In this document: in pieces, positions 9,729 through 19,317 of the stretch
Position numbering within the stretch: position 1 is the first letter of the stretch
How the letters are laid out: every line of letters starts with the position of its first letter
NCBI RefSeq assembly: GCF_000155735.2
Contig: NC_020908.1
Location: 2,423,001-2,487,000 of the forward strand
Length of the DNA stretch: 64,000 bases
Source of the DNA: Octadecabacter arcticus 238
GTDB taxonomy: Bacteria > Pseudomonadota > Alphaproteobacteria > Rhodobacterales > Rhodobacteraceae
Direction: 5' to 3'
Translations under genes and position numbers: made by a program
The notes under the pieces: model-generated
What the model was told of the DNA's origin: nothing
Database searches by the model: none
The model's input: the letters and a program-made list of their open reading frames with translations, nothing else

Positions 9729-10245
9729 CAAAATCCTCATATCGCGCCAGCCATATCGCCAGCTTCGCGCAATAATCGCACCTTAGATCATGCCAAAAAA
9801 AGAGGGGGTTCCCTGTATGTTTACCCCCATGGGGTCGCCCCGTCACACGATGTCGGCAATGGGGTAATATGAATTTGCTTCAGACACTGTCATGTCGGCC
9901 GGAACCGCAAAGCGGATCGAATGCAGCGAATAGTCACGCACGACCTGTGGTGCGGAAAGTGCGCCAAGGCGCGGCGCGTCGAGCGGTGCGTTTCGAGACA
10001 CGACGTCCACTGCGCTACATGCGTTTAGGGCGGCGATGATGGCGCCAAATGTAACTGCTTTAAGTATCTTCATAGTATCCTCCAAGGCTATGCCCATTTG
10101 TTTACCCCCCACGAGGCACCTCCAATATAGTCGGCCGATTGGGGCGGGAATGTGGTTAGCAAAGGGTTATTGCGTGGAAGTTGAGTGTCATCCCTTACAA
10201 ACAACCCTACCGTGTTCCTTTGATCCAGTGAAGCACATCCCCCAT

Positions 10246-10259
10246 TGTTAGCGCTAACG
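10246..10259. promoter_or_regulatory. LacI-family type operator upstream of edd
   Basis: TGTTAGCGCTAACG is an almost perfect palindrome matching the general LacI/GalR-family operator (TGTTAGCGCTAACA), 43 bp before the edd start. It suggests sugar-responsive repression of edd-eda by a LacI-type regulator such as a gluconate repressor. No regulator gene is present in the window. Confidence 0.65.
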
Positions 10260-10302
10260 GACTATGTTAAGAATTGCCAAAGACAATAACTGGCAGGACA
10301 TC

Positions 10303-12105
10303 ATGGCTCTCAATCCCACCATCCAACGCGTCACCGAGCGCATTATCGCCCGTTCACAAGGGCCGCGCCGCGTCTACCTGGATCGCATGGCCGCCGCCGC
10401 CTCTGAAGGCCCGCGCCGCGCCCACCTGACCTGTGGCAATCAAGCCCACGCCTACGCACCTATGGGCGATGACAAGGCGACGTTGGTGGCAGACAAGGCC
10501 CCAAATATCGGCATCATCACCGCCTACAACGATATGTTGTCTGCCCATCAGCCCTTTGAGCGCTACCCCGACCAGATCCGCGCGGCAGCCCGTTCGTTTG
10601 GCGGTACAGCGCAAGTCGCAGGCGGCGTTCCGGCCATGTGTGACGGTGTCACCCAAGGCCAGACCGGCATGGAATTGTCGCTCTTTTCGCGCGATGTGAT
10701 CGCGCTGGCTGCAAGCATTGGCCTGTCACACAACGTCTTTGACGCAGCGTTGTACCTCGGCGTTTGCGACAAAATCGTCCCCGGCCTGATCATGGCGGCC
10801 GCAACATTCGGCTATATTCCGGGGATGTTCGTGCCCGCAGGTCCGATGGTCTCCGGCCTGCCCAACGATGAGAAAGGCAAGGTCCGTCAGGAATTTGCCA
10901 AGGGCAATATCACCCGCGCCGAATTGATGAAGGCGGAAATGGCCAGCTACCACGGTCAAGGCACCTGCACATTCTACGGCACCGCCAACACCAACCAGAT
11001 GCTGATGGAATTCATGGGCCTCCACCTGCCAGGTGCGTCCTTCGTCAATCCCGGAACCGACCTGCGTGATGAATTGACCCGCCAAGCAACAAAGCGGGCC
11101 CTCGAAATCACCGCCTTGGGCGATGAATTCACCCCCGTCTGCGATGTCCTCGATGAAAAAGCGTTTGTGAACGGGCTTGTCGGGCTCATGGCAACGGGCG
11201 GGTCTACCAACCTCGTGCTGCACTTGCCTGCCATGGCGCGCGCTGCTGGCGTGATCCTCGATCTCGAAGACTTCTCAGATATTTCTGCCGTCACCCCGCT
11301 GATGGCCAAGGTCTATCCAAACGGTCTGGCCGATGTGAACCATTTCCACGCAGCGGGCGGTTTACAATTTATGATCGCCAATCTGCTCGACGCAGGCCTG
11401 ATGCACGAAGACGTCAAAACCGTTGCGGGCGCTGGCATGTCGCATTATGCTAAAGAACCTGTGATGGACGCCAGCGGCTTTCACTACCGCGACGGCCCAA
11501 CTGAGAGCCACAACGATCGTATCCTGCGCCCCGCGTCTGATCCGTTTGCACCGCAAGGCGGGCTTGTCCAGCTCAATGGCAACCTCGGGCGCAGCGTAAT
11601 CAAAGTTTCCGCCGTCGCAAAGGATCGCCATATCATCGAAGCCCCTGTGCGCATCTTCCATGAACAGCACGATGTCAAAGTGGCGTTTCAAGCTGGCGAG
11701 CTGACAACGGACACCATTATCGTTGTCCGTTTCCAGGGGCCAAAATCCAACGGCATGCCAGAACTGCATTCACTGACGCCGACGTTGTCCGTCCTGCAAG
11801 ACCGCGGCCTTAAGGTGGCACTTGTGACCGACGGGCGTATGTCTGGTGCATCCGGCAAAGTTCCTGCAGCCATCCATGTCGCACCGGAAGCCGCAGACGG
11901 TGGTCCGATTTCGCTGCTGCGCGACGGTGACGTCGTGCGACTGGATGTCGGCAAAGGCACGCTCGAATGTCTGACAGATCTGACCGACCGCACCCCAACC
12001 ATTGCCGATCTGACCGGCAACGGCAACGGCGTGGGTCGCGAATTGTTCGACCTGTTCCGCCGCTCTGTCGGCCCGTCCACAGATGGCGCGGGCGTCATCT
12101 TATAG
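10303..12105 (+). CDS. edd: Phosphogluconate dehydratase
   Basis: 600 aa from ATG 10303 (MALNPTIQRVTERI), which has AGGA about 5 nt upstream; the longer frame from 10264 overlaps the operator region. It dehydrates 6-phosphogluconate to 2-keto-3-deoxy-6-phosphogluconate in the Entner-Doudoroff pathway. IlvD/Edd signatures are visible: AYNDMLSAHQPFERYP, the GVPAMCDGVTQGQTGMELSL cluster-cysteine region, CTFYGTANTNQM, and VTDGRMSGASGKVPAAIHV near the C-terminus. Several Fe-S cysteines are present. eda follows 88 bp downstream on the same strand. Confidence 0.96.
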   Translation: MALNPTIQRVTERIIARSQGPRRVYLDRMAAAASEGPRRAHLTCGNQAHAYAPMGDDKATLVADKAPNIGIITAYNDMLSAHQPFERYPDQIRAAARSFGGTAQVAGGVPAMCDGVTQGQTGMELSLFSRDVIALAASIGLSHNVFDAALYLGVCDKIVPGLIMAAATFGYIPGMFVPAGPMVSGLPNDEKGKVRQEFAKGNITRAELMKAEMASYHGQGTCTFYGTANTNQMLMEFMGLHLPGASFVNPGTDLRDELTRQATKRALEITALGDEFTPVCDVLDEKAFVNGLVGLMATGGSTNLVLHLPAMARAAGVILDLEDFSDISAVTPLMAKVYPNGLADVNHFHAAGGLQFMIANLLDAGLMHEDVKTVAGAGMSHYAKEPVMDASGFHYRDGPTESHNDRILRPASDPFAPQGGLVQLNGNLGRSVIKVSAVAKDRHIIEAPVRIFHEQHDVKVAFQAGELTTDTIIVVRFQGPKSNGMPELHSLTPTLSVLQDRGLKVALVTDGRMSGASGKVPAAIHVAPEAADGGPISLLRDGDVVRLDVGKGTLECLTDLTDRTPTIADLTGNGNGVGRELFDLFRRSVGPSTDGAGVIL

Positions 12106-12193
12106 GCACGACGCCCCTCATCTTTGCTTTTAAAATATCCCCGCCGGAGGCTCCAACCTAAGCCGCCAGCGCGACCCAAATAAGGACTAAAAC

Positions 12194-12835
12194 ATGACCC
12201 CCGAACACGCCTCTGAACTGGCCACCAAAGTCTGCGGCCTTGCCCCGGTCATCCCCGTTCTGGTCGTCGATGATGCCAGCATTGCAGGCGCGCTGGCGGC
12301 AGCCCTTGTTGCGGGCGGCCTTCCCGCGCTTGAGGTGACGCTGCGCACTCCCGAAGCACTCGACGTCATCCGTGAAATGGCCAAGATCGAAGGCGGCGTT
12401 GTTGGCGCAGGCACATTGTTGACCTCAAAAGACGTCGAAGCCGCTAAAGAAGCCGGTGCCACATTCGGCGTCGCCCCCGGTGCGACCGCCCGTCTGCTGG
12501 ATGCCTGCGAAGCCAACGACTTGCCCTTGCTCCCCGGAGCGGCCACCGCAACCGAATCCATGGCGTTGCTCGAACGCGGCTATACCGTGCAAAAGTTCTT
12601 TCCGGCTGCGGCCAACGGCGGCGCCCCTGCCCTCAAAGCCATCGGCGCACCAATCCCGCAGGTGAAGTTTTGCCCGACCGGTGGTGTGAGCCTTGCCAAT
12701 GCCAACGAATATCTCAGCCTGCCGAACGTGTTGTGTGTTGGCGGATCATGGGTCGCGCCAATTGACCTTGTGATGGCTAGCGATTGGGCGGGCATCACCG
12801 CACTGGCCGCGCAAGCCGCCGCTTTGCCGCGCTAA
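12194..12835 (+). CDS. eda: KDPG aldolase
   Basis: 213 aa, normal length. It cleaves 2-keto-3-deoxy-6-phosphogluconate to pyruvate and glyceraldehyde-3-phosphate. Visible motifs are PVLVVDDASIAGALAAALVAGG, the general-base Glu in LEVTLRTPEAL, and the Schiff-base lysine in YTVQKFFPAA. PTGGVSLANANEYLS forms the phosphate site. It works directly with Edd and is probably cotranscribed under the operator at 10246. Confidence 0.96.
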   Translation: MTPEHASELATKVCGLAPVIPVLVVDDASIAGALAAALVAGGLPALEVTLRTPEALDVIREMAKIEGGVVGAGTLLTSKDVEAAKEAGATFGVAPGATARLLDACEANDLPLLPGAATATESMALLERGYTVQKFFPAAANGGAPALKAIGAPIPQVKFCPTGGVSLANANEYLSLPNVLCVGGSWVAPIDLVMASDWAGITALAAQAAALPR

Positions 12836-12870
12836 ATAAGTCAGGCGCGCGCAGTGTCCTAAGCTGGTCT

Positions 12871-13137
12871 CTAGTCAGGCACGCGCGCGCGCCGACCGCC
12901 GCGCCGCGTCCCAGGTTGCGGCGTCTCAAGCCCTGCGCGCAGGGTCACAGTCATCGGATGATCCGCCGCCTCATTGCTGTGGCGCACCAAAAGCGCCGCT
13001 ATGCCATAGGCGTGCTCACCCTGATAACTCATCGCCCAATCAAGAAAGATCGAGCGGCATTCAGGCGCCACGATCCCGTCAATCTTGTAAGACTCCTCGA
13101 TCAACCCTTTGGGATCAAGTGCATCACCCTTTGCCAT
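12871..13137 (-). CDS. Conserved hypothetical protein, 88 aa
   Basis: The ATG at 13137 lies inside the last codons of glnE (14-bp overlap), so it is likely cotranslated with it. The sequence includes IVAPECRSIFLDWAMSYQGEHAYGIAALLVRH and a basic C-terminus (TRRGGRRARVPD). No family recognised. It converges on eda 35 bp away. Confidence 0.7.
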   Translation of the reverse strand: MAKGDALDPKGLIEESYKIDGIVAPECRSIFLDWAMSYQGEHAYGIAALLVRHSNEAADHPMTVTLRAGLETPQPGTRRGGRRARVPD

Positions 13138-15886
13138 GTACGTTCCCTACCAATCGATCAATCACCGCCGACGCACGCGCCGACACATCTGACATGTGTT
13201 GTGCCAAAGCGGCTAGATCATCCGCGCCCGTTTCGCGCAAGATAAACCGTAATCCGCCTTCGCCTAGTTTATCCGTATCCAGACCGCCGCTAACCACCAG
13301 TTGCGCCGCCGACTGTACCGTCCAACACAAGCCCGCCGCGTCAAGTAATGCCGCGCTGTCTGCGGCGCCTAAACCACCAGCGGCGACCTGTTGGGCGGTC
13401 TGTCTCGCAGTTTGGCCCGCCTGCAACGCCACCATCTGTCCGGCAAGCTCAACATCCTGCAACCGCCCTGCCCCGATCTTGGCGTCCCACGCCCCATCCG
13501 GCGCTTTGGCTGCTGCGATCCGACGGCGCATATCGCCTACATTTGCCGCCACATCTGCACCGTGCGCCTTGGCCGCCAAAACCCGTGCGCGCACCGCCTC
13601 GACATCGACTGCAAGGCCGACATCTCCCGCCACAACCCGGGCGCGCGTCAGGGCCAAATGTTCCCATGTCCACGCCTGTTCCATCTGATAGGTCTCAAAC
13701 CCCGAAAATGCCGTGGCAACAGGCCCTTGTCCGCCGGACGGACGCAAGCGCATGTCGACCTCATAGAGGCGTCCCTCAGCCATAGGTGCGGTGATTGCTG
13801 TGACCATGGCTTGGGTCAGACGCGCGTAATAGGGCCGTGTAGCCAGCGGGCGTTTGCCATCCGATCCCTCAACATCCTGACCGTCATAGATAACAATCAA
13901 ATCCAGATCAGACGCCGCGTGCAGCCGCCCTGCCCCCAAGGATCCCATCGCTACAACCACAGCGCCGCGCCCCGGTGGAGGCCCGTGCTTGATCGCGAAG
14001 TGATCCACAACCACAGGGAAAACTGCGCCCAGTACCGCCTGCGCAAGGTCAGCGTATTGCCGACCCGCCGTCTGCGCATCCACCAGTCCGCGCAGATGAT
14101 GGACACCAATGCGGAAATGCCATTCCTTTTGCCAGCGCCGCGCAGCATCAAGCCGTGTTTCGTAATCCGGTGCCCGTCCCAGAATGCCATTTAGCGCAGT
14201 GCGCAACCCGTCCTGCGCCGGCCAGTCAGAAAAAAAATCACCACCGATCACCGCATCAAACACCGCCGCATTGCGCCCCAAATACTGGGCTAATGCTGGC
14301 GCAGTGGCGGCAATGTCTACCATCAATTGCGTCAATTGCGGGTTTGCGTCAAACAGGGAAAACACCTGCACGCCAGCGGGCAATCCAGCCAAGAACCCGT
14401 CAAACGCCAACAGCGCCTCTTCGGGTTTCGCGGCTTCCTGCAATGCCGCAAGCAGGCGTGGTTTCACCCGATCAAAAATCGTCACAGCGCGGTCTGAGCG
14501 CAAAGCCGGATAGGTCAGCCACCGCGCGGTGATGCTGTCGCCAAATCCTGACACAGGGGCCGCAGCCGTTGGTGCAAAGAACCCCTCGGTCAGGGTGTGG
14601 ACCTCCTCAAGTCGTGCGTCCAGATCGGCGCGCAACGCCGCGTCCTCGACCCCCATAAGGGCCGCAAGCCGCGCGAACCCCTTGTCGGTGTTCGGTAAAT
14701 CATGGGTTTGCGCATCACGGATCATTTGCAGGCGGTGTTCCACTTCGCGGTGTGCGCGGTAATGATCCGTCAAAACCTGCGCGTCCGCGTCAGGCACCCA
14801 ATCCGCCTTTGCCAGCGCTGCCAATCCATCCACAGTGCCGCGACAGCGCAACGATGGATCGCGCCCACCGGCAATCAACTGGCGCGTCTGGGTGAAAAAT
14901 TCGATCTCACGAATGCCGCCGCGCCCCAGTTTCATGTTGTGGCCATGCAGCGTGATCTTGCCGCCCAATCCCTTGTGTTCGCGAATGCGCAACCGCATGT
15001 CGTGGGCGTCCTGAATGGCGACAAAATCCAGATGCTTGCGCCACACGAACGGCTTAATAGTTTTAAGAAACCCCTCTCCAGCGGCAATATCGCCCGCCGA
15101 CGCCCGTGCCTTGATATAGGCCGCGCGTTCCCATGTGCGTCCGACACTTTCATAATACCGCTCCGCCGCTTCCATCGATAGGCAAACGGGCGTCACGCTT
15201 GGATCAGGGCGTAGGCGCAAATCGGTACGGAACACATAGCCATCGCCCGTCAGATCGCTGAGCAACGCTGCCATCTTGCGCGTCACCCGAACAAAGGCAG
15301 ACCGCGCATCGTGAAAATCATCCGGATCAAACCGCGTTTCATCAAACAGGCAGATCAGATCAATGTCGCTGGAATAATTCAGCTCATACGCGCCGCCCTT
15401 GCCCATGGCGATGCTGACCATACCAGCAGCCGTTTCGGCATCATCTGCGACCTGCCCCGGCACCTTACCGCGCGCAATTTCCGCGCCGACAAGCCGCTTT
15501 AGCGAGACATCCACCGCGGCGTCCGCCAGTCGCGCCAACGCACCCGTGATCTGTTCCAGCGACCACACGCCGCCCAGATCGGCCAATCCCGCCAGCAACG
15601 CAATCCGCCGTTTGGCCTGTCTGAGGCCGGACGCCAATTCGGGCAACGTCAGCTGCGCAATCGCCACCAATTCCGCCTCAAGTGCGGCATCGGGCGTGTC
15701 CAGTATGTCGCGCAACCACGCCCCGTCACGCGCCAACAACCCACCCAGATACGGACTGCACCCCGCAGCCCCTGCCACCAGTTCGCGCACAATCGGGTCA
15801 AAATCGCCAAAGGCCTGCACGCTGTCCGCCCCAAGGGCAGAATCAAACGGCGTTGGCGTGCGGGTAATGCGGCTGGAAAATGTCAT
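13124..15886 (-). CDS. glnE: Bifunctional glutamine synthetase adenylyltransferase/adenylyl-removing enzyme
   Basis: 920 aa, full length. It controls glutamine synthetase by adenylylation and deadenylylation in response to PII. Two nucleotidyltransferase domains are visible. The N-terminal adenylyl-removing domain has NYSSDIDLICLFDE near residue 180, and the C-terminal adenylylating domain has LHAASDLDLIVIYDG near residue 660, both with the D-x-D metal motif. GRGGIREIEFFTQ lies between them. It starts at ATG 15886, 63 bp from the divergent ybaK-like gene. Confidence 0.95.
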   Translation of the reverse strand: MTFSSRITRTPTPFDSALGADSVQAFGDFDPIVRELVAGAAGCSPYLGGLLARDGAWLRDILDTPDAALEAELVAIAQLTLPELASGLRQAKRRIALLAGLADLGGVWSLEQITGALARLADAAVDVSLKRLVGAEIARGKVPGQVADDAETAAGMVSIAMGKGGAYELNYSSDIDLICLFDETRFDPDDFHDARSAFVRVTRKMAALLSDLTGDGYVFRTDLRLRPDPSVTPVCLSMEAAERYYESVGRTWERAAYIKARASAGDIAAGEGFLKTIKPFVWRKHLDFVAIQDAHDMRLRIREHKGLGGKITLHGHNMKLGRGGIREIEFFTQTRQLIAGGRDPSLRCRGTVDGLAALAKADWVPDADAQVLTDHYRAHREVEHRLQMIRDAQTHDLPNTDKGFARLAALMGVEDAALRADLDARLEEVHTLTEGFFAPTAAAPVSGFGDSITARWLTYPALRSDRAVTIFDRVKPRLLAALQEAAKPEEALLAFDGFLAGLPAGVQVFSLFDANPQLTQLMVDIAATAPALAQYLGRNAAVFDAVIGGDFFSDWPAQDGLRTALNGILGRAPDYETRLDAARRWQKEWHFRIGVHHLRGLVDAQTAGRQYADLAQAVLGAVFPVVVDHFAIKHGPPPGRGAVVVAMGSLGAGRLHAASDLDLIVIYDGQDVEGSDGKRPLATRPYYARLTQAMVTAITAPMAEGRLYEVDMRLRPSGGQGPVATAFSGFETYQMEQAWTWEHLALTRARVVAGDVGLAVDVEAVRARVLAAKAHGADVAANVGDMRRRIAAAKAPDGAWDAKIGAGRLQDVELAGQMVALQAGQTARQTAQQVAAGGLGAADSAALLDAAGLCWTVQSAAQLVVSGGLDTDKLGEGGLRFILRETGADDLAALAQHMSDVSARASAVIDRLVGNVHGKG

Positions 15887-15995
15887 GGCGCGACTGTGGT
15901 CTGCGCCTTCAGGCTGGTCAATCCACCGCCGCCTTGGCAGTTTAGGATTATGAGCAAAAGTTTAAAACGAGTCGTCAGCGCGCTAGGCTCAGGAC

Positions 15996-16791
15996 TCATA
16001 ACCAAAATATGACGGTTGCGGCGAGAGCGATTGCGGCGAGGAAGACTGTTGGTGATCTGTCGTAGCGAGTTGCGACGCGGCGCCAATCTTTGAGCCTTCC
16101 GAACATTCTCTCGATACGGTTGCGTCGTTTGTAACGGCGCTTGTCGTACTTGACGGTCTTTTTGCGCGACTTGCGACCGGGGATACAGGGCGTTGTGCCC
16201 TTGTCTACAAGGGTTTCACGGAACCAATCAGCATCGTACCCTCTGTCAGCGAGGAGCCAGTCAGCCTCAGGCAGATTATTCATCAAGGCGGCTGCACCAG
16301 TGTAATCACTGACTTGTCCTGCTGTGATGAAGAGGCGGATTGGTCGTCCGCTGGTGTCTGTGACAGCATGTAGCTTTGTATTCATACCGCCCTTGGTCAA
16401 CCCGATCAGGCGTCCTCGCCCCCCTTTTTTAACCGCAGGCTGGCGGCCGTACGATGTGCTTTGAGGTAGGTGGCGTCCACTGCCCGGCAGTCGAAACGCA
16501 GTTTCGATGAGAGGGGATTGAGATGGTTTTGTTGTCGGGGGCCTGCTCGGCCAGCCCCATCAAGATTTGGGCAAATATGCCCATATCACTCCAGCGCTTC
16601 CATCGATTATATAGCGTCTTCGGCGGTCCATACTCGGAAGGTGCATCACACCACCTTAAACCATTGCGATTGATGAAGATAATGCCACTCAAAACACGAC
16701 GGTCATCCACACGAGCACGACCTCGGCTCTTTGGAAAGTACGGCCGGAGACACTCCATCTGCGCCTCAGTCAGCCAATACAAATTTCTCAT
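15996..16791 (-). pseudogene. IS5 family transposase, disrupted by internal repeat
   Basis: The 5' frame (16791-16429) holds the N-terminal IS5 domain (MRNLYWLTEAQMECLRPYFP ... GLRWCDAPSEYGP) and the 3' frame (16400-15996) the DDE domain (TKGGMNTKLHAVTDTSGRP, LLADRGYDADWFRE, YKRRNRIERMFGRLKDWRRV). An A-AAA-AAG heptamer near 16424-16430 would allow normal -1 frameshifting between the frames. However, a 38-bp insertion at KTISI/DATYLK shifts the frame earlier and displaces the first catalytic Asp, so full-length product cannot be made by one -1 slip. Confidence 0.8.
16478..16515. repeat. Double-hairpin repeat, copy A (inside IS5 copy 1)
   Basis: 38 bp. Hairpin 1 is ACTGCC-C-GGCAGT. Hairpin 2 is TCGAAAC-GCA-GTTTCGA. 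The tail is TGAGAGGG. It is inserted exactly between the codons for KTISI and DATYLK of the IS5 transposase. Confidence 0.85.
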
Positions 16792-17301
16792 AATATCCCC
16801 CTACAATTGAAGACTATGAATCACCACAACGCGACAAACTCAATCAATTAATGGGTCCTGACCCTAGCTGCGGCTGGCCTCGATATCAGCCCGATGGAAA
16901 TGCGCGAATCAACGCGAACCGCGCAAGACGCAGCGGACGCTGTGGGCTGTCACATCGACCAGATTGCGAAATCCATAATATTTCTGGGCGAAACATCCGG
17001 TCAGGCCATTCTGTTCATCACCGCAGGCGGCAATCAGGTGGACGTCACCAAAGCCCGCGATGTCGCTGGCGAACCCTTGGGCAAAGCCGACGCCGCGCTG
17101 ATCCGTGCGCAGACAGGTTTTGCAATTGGCGGCGTCGCCCCAATCGGCCACCTCACACAGCCCACAGCCTACTGGGATGCGCGCCTGTCAGACTTCGACA
17201 CGGTCTTCGCGGCCGCTGGCACCCCGCGCCACATTTTCCCGATTGCGCCGGACATCTTGCTGGAACAGTCGGATGCGATCGTGGCGAAATTTACCGCATA
17301 A

Positions 17302-17454
17302 TCCGCCCCAGGCGTTGCGAAACTCGGGGTCAACTGCACTCAAAACCACCCGATCTGGCCATGATACTGGCCTCAAATCATGATTAAATGCTAAAACAAT
17401 TCACAGTAGTATCACTTTATTTCAAGCGCTTAGGAAGTTAATATAAAATACATT
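17302..17454. other. Intergenic remainder between ybaK-like gene and IS66-like element
   Basis: AT-richer stretch with no supported gene. It ends in the left copy of the 8-bp duplication AATACATT (17447-17454) of the downstream element. Confidence 0.6.
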
Positions 17455-17824
17455 GTAACTCCCAAGGACCCCATCGGATATCGGGTTTTGTGTTGCCCTT
17501 GCGACGTTAGAGCCGAGCGATGATCTGTTGTGGTGATAGGGTGAGTGTTTCGAGGATATTGCCCCCGTGTTTTCTGACCGTCGAGATGACGGATCTGATG
17601 TCAGCGAAGACCTGCGCGCCCTCGAGGGTGCGGAAAGTTCCCGAGATTTTCATGCGCAACTTCATCATGCGCAGGTCCCGTTCGGCCTGATTGTTGGTGA
17701 AGGGAACTGTGAAGTCCGTAAGGAACCTTAGGACGTCATCACGGTAGTCGCGCAAGCGGACCAGAAGTTTATGGCCTGGCCGCCCGGAACGTGTCAACGA
17801 CTTTGAGACAGTGGCTTTTGGACT

Positions 17825-18838
17825 TTAGGCTTGGGTTTCTTCGGTTGGTTTTGGTGGGTTGATCCAGACGGCGGTCGGGATTTGAGGCGGTTTTGGTGGT
17901 TTGTGTACGAAGCGTTCGGGCGTGGCGAGGAATGCCGCGTCTAGTGTTGCTTGTCGCGCGGTGTAGATTTCTTGGGCCTGCCCAAAATGGATTTGGTCGG
18001 GCGTCATCAGACCAATCCCGGCGTGATGATGGTCTTGGTTATACCATGCAAAGAACCTGCGGCAGAATGCGCGAGCCTGCTCGATGGTTTCAAAGTTCTT
18101 GGGGAACTCTGGCTGATATTTCAGTGTTTTGAAGTGGGCTTCGGAGAACGGGTTGTCGTTTGAGGTGTGGGGCCGACTGTGGGACTTGAGCACACCAAGA
18201 TCAACCAGCATCAGGGCTGTCGTCTTTGCCTTCATGGGCCCACCGCGATCTGCATGCAATGTCAGCTGATCGCGTGGAACCTCGTGTTTTTCCATCGCGT
18301 CGATGAACAGCTCTTTGAACTGGCTGGCGCTCTCCGCGTGCTCGACGCGCCAGCCAACAACGCGGCGGCTGAAGATGTCGAGGATGACATAGAGATAGAA
18401 GTAGGACCATTTCACCGGGCCCCTCAGCTTGGTGATGTCCCAAGACCAGACCTGATTGGGGGCTTCAGCTAGAAGTTTAGGCTTTTGATAGACGGGATGT
18501 GTGCGCTGTCGGCGGCGTTCGCCAACTTCGCCCTGCGCGGCCAATATCCGATACATCGTGCGGATTGAACACAGATAGGTGCCTTCATCCAGCAAGGTGG
18601 CAAAGACCTCTGTGGGCGTCTGATCCGCAAAGCGGGGTTCGCGCAGGTGGTGCAATACCTGGTCTCTTTCCCTTTCCGGCAGAGCCCGCGAAGACGCTGC
18701 GCGCGGTGGGCGTGTGCGTGGTGGTGCCGTCAGCGCCGCACGCTGTCGAAGAACGCTCACGCGCGATAATGATAGCGCGGCGCAGACAGCCGAGGTCAAG
18801 CCGCTGCCGGTGGGCAATGCAATCGCGACGGCCATCAT
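17825..18838 (-). CDS. IS3-like transposase OrfB (copy 1)
   Basis: 337 aa DDE integrase-like protein. Core motifs are [20 protein letters not shown] (first Asp), [13 protein letters not shown] (second Asp) and [18 protein letters not shown] (Glu). It overlaps orfA by 4 bp (ATGA). Complete and without stops. HADRGG has Arg where relatives usually have Asn, but both copies share it. Confidence 0.9.
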   Translation of the reverse strand: MMAVAIALPTGSGLTSAVCAALSLSRVSVLRQRAALTAPPRTRPPRAASSRALPERERDQVLHHLREPRFADQTPTEVFATLLDEGTYLCSIRTMYRILAAQGEVGERRRQRTHPVYQKPKLLAEAPNQVWSWDITKLRGPVKWSYFYLYVILDIFSRRVVGWRVEHAESASQFKELFIDAMEKHEVPRDQLTLHADRGGPMKAKTTALMLVDLGVLKSHSRPHTSNDNPFSEAHFKTLKYQPEFPKNFETIEQARAFCRRFFAWYNQDHHHAGIGLMTPDQIHFGQAQEIYTARQATLDAAFLATPERFVHKPPKPPQIPTAVWINPPKPTEETQA

Positions 18839-19317
18839 GATTTGCCGCTGCGCTCTTGCGTCTGCTCCATCTCGTCCAAAAGTCCCGCCACTTTTTTTTG
18901 GATGGCAATGATGGCTTCCGCCTGATCCAGACGGCGCCGCAAGGCTGTCACCTCACGGTTGGCCTTGGCCAGCTCAGCTTGCAATGGATTGGCAGGTGCC
19001 TTTTGTGGGCCACGGCGCATTGGCTGCAATGCACCCAATGTGCCGGCCGCCCGCGCACGGCGCCAATCGGTCAGTGCAGAGGAATAAAGCCCCTCCCGCC
19101 GTAGAATGACGGAAACCCCGCCAGTGTCTGCCACTTGGTCCGTCTCATCCAGAATGCGCAGTTTGTATTTGGCTGTGAAGTTGCGTCGCTTCGGGATGCT
19201 CGTCAGTTCCGCTGTGGGAGCCAACGGCGCATTAACAACGCGGGGAGGCGACGTCGGGGCCAAAACGGCTCCAGATCCAGCATCTGGCGAAAGTGGTGAT
19301 TGTGAAGGCATAACCAT
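18835..19317 (-). CDS. IS3-like transposase OrfA (copy 1)
   Basis: 160 aa. It contains the helix-turn-helix ([41 protein letters not shown]) and a C-terminal leucine-rich coiled coil ([20 protein letters not shown]). ATG at 19317; stop overlaps orfB. Confidence 0.88.
   Translation of the reverse strand: MVMPSQSPLSPDAGSGAVLAPTSPPRVVNAPLAPTAELTSIPKRRNFTAKYKLRILDETDQVADTGGVSVILRREGLYSSALTDWRRARAAGTLGALQPMRRGPQKAPANPLQAELAKANREVTALRRRLDQAEAIIAIQKKVAGLLDEMEQTQERSGKS

Larger units (their letters stand above)
7229..9824 (-). mobile_element. IS66 family insertion sequence, complete
   Basis: 2596 bp with imperfect terminal inverted repeats beginning GTAAGCATC and GTAAACATA, the GTAA end typical of IS66. 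A perfect 8-bp target duplication CCCCATGG flanks it (7221-7228 and 9825-9832). It carries tnpA-tnpB-tnpC in the canonical order, all apparently intact. It interrupts the lipoprotein gene described above. Confidence 0.95.
6840..10073 (-). pseudogene. DUF6778-like lipoprotein gene, split by IS66 and a stop codon
   Basis: The 5' part starts at ATG 10073, with GGAGG about 6 nt upstream. It has a lipoprotein signal with lipobox ALNAC, then ...SYYPIADIV. The 3' part resumes at 7220 with NRSQQINEIFQTS and ends at 6840. Removing the IS66 element (7229-9824) and one copy of its 8-bp target duplication joins the parts in frame, giving 209 aa. Besides the insertion, codon 9843-9845 is TGA where the family has Trp (IADIV-W-RGDP), so the gene carries two independent lesions. 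The family is a roseobacter envelope lipoprotein of unknown role. Confidence 0.88.
15986..16864 (-). mobile_element. IS5 family element, copy 1
   Basis: 879 bp with terminal inverted repeats GGCTCAGGACTCAT and GGGTCAGGACCCATT, flanked by TA duplications (15984-15985, 16865-16866). Nearly identical to copy 2 at 41601-42479. Both carry the same internal 38-bp double-hairpin repeat. Confidence 0.93.
15950..17301 (+). pseudogene. YbaK/EbsC-type aminoacyl-tRNA deacylase gene, split by IS5
   Basis: ATG at 15950 encodes MSKSLKRVVSAL up to 15985. After the IS5 element the frame resumes at 16867 with AAAGLDISPMEMREST... and ends at 17301. Joining the two parts and dropping one TA copy restores an uninterrupted frame of 156 codons. 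The body has the YbaK core (CHIDQIAKSIIFLGE, GGNQVDVTKARDVAG, GFAIGGVAPIGH, DTVFAAAGTPRHIF). The family edits mischarged tRNA. A truncated product from the ATG at 16894 would miss the first strand. Confidence 0.93.

Noticed and set aside
16424..16430. IS5 as a functional frameshifting transposase
   Set aside because: The slippery heptamer is present, but the 38-bp insertion puts the upstream frame one step out, so a single -1 shift does not restore the DDE frame.
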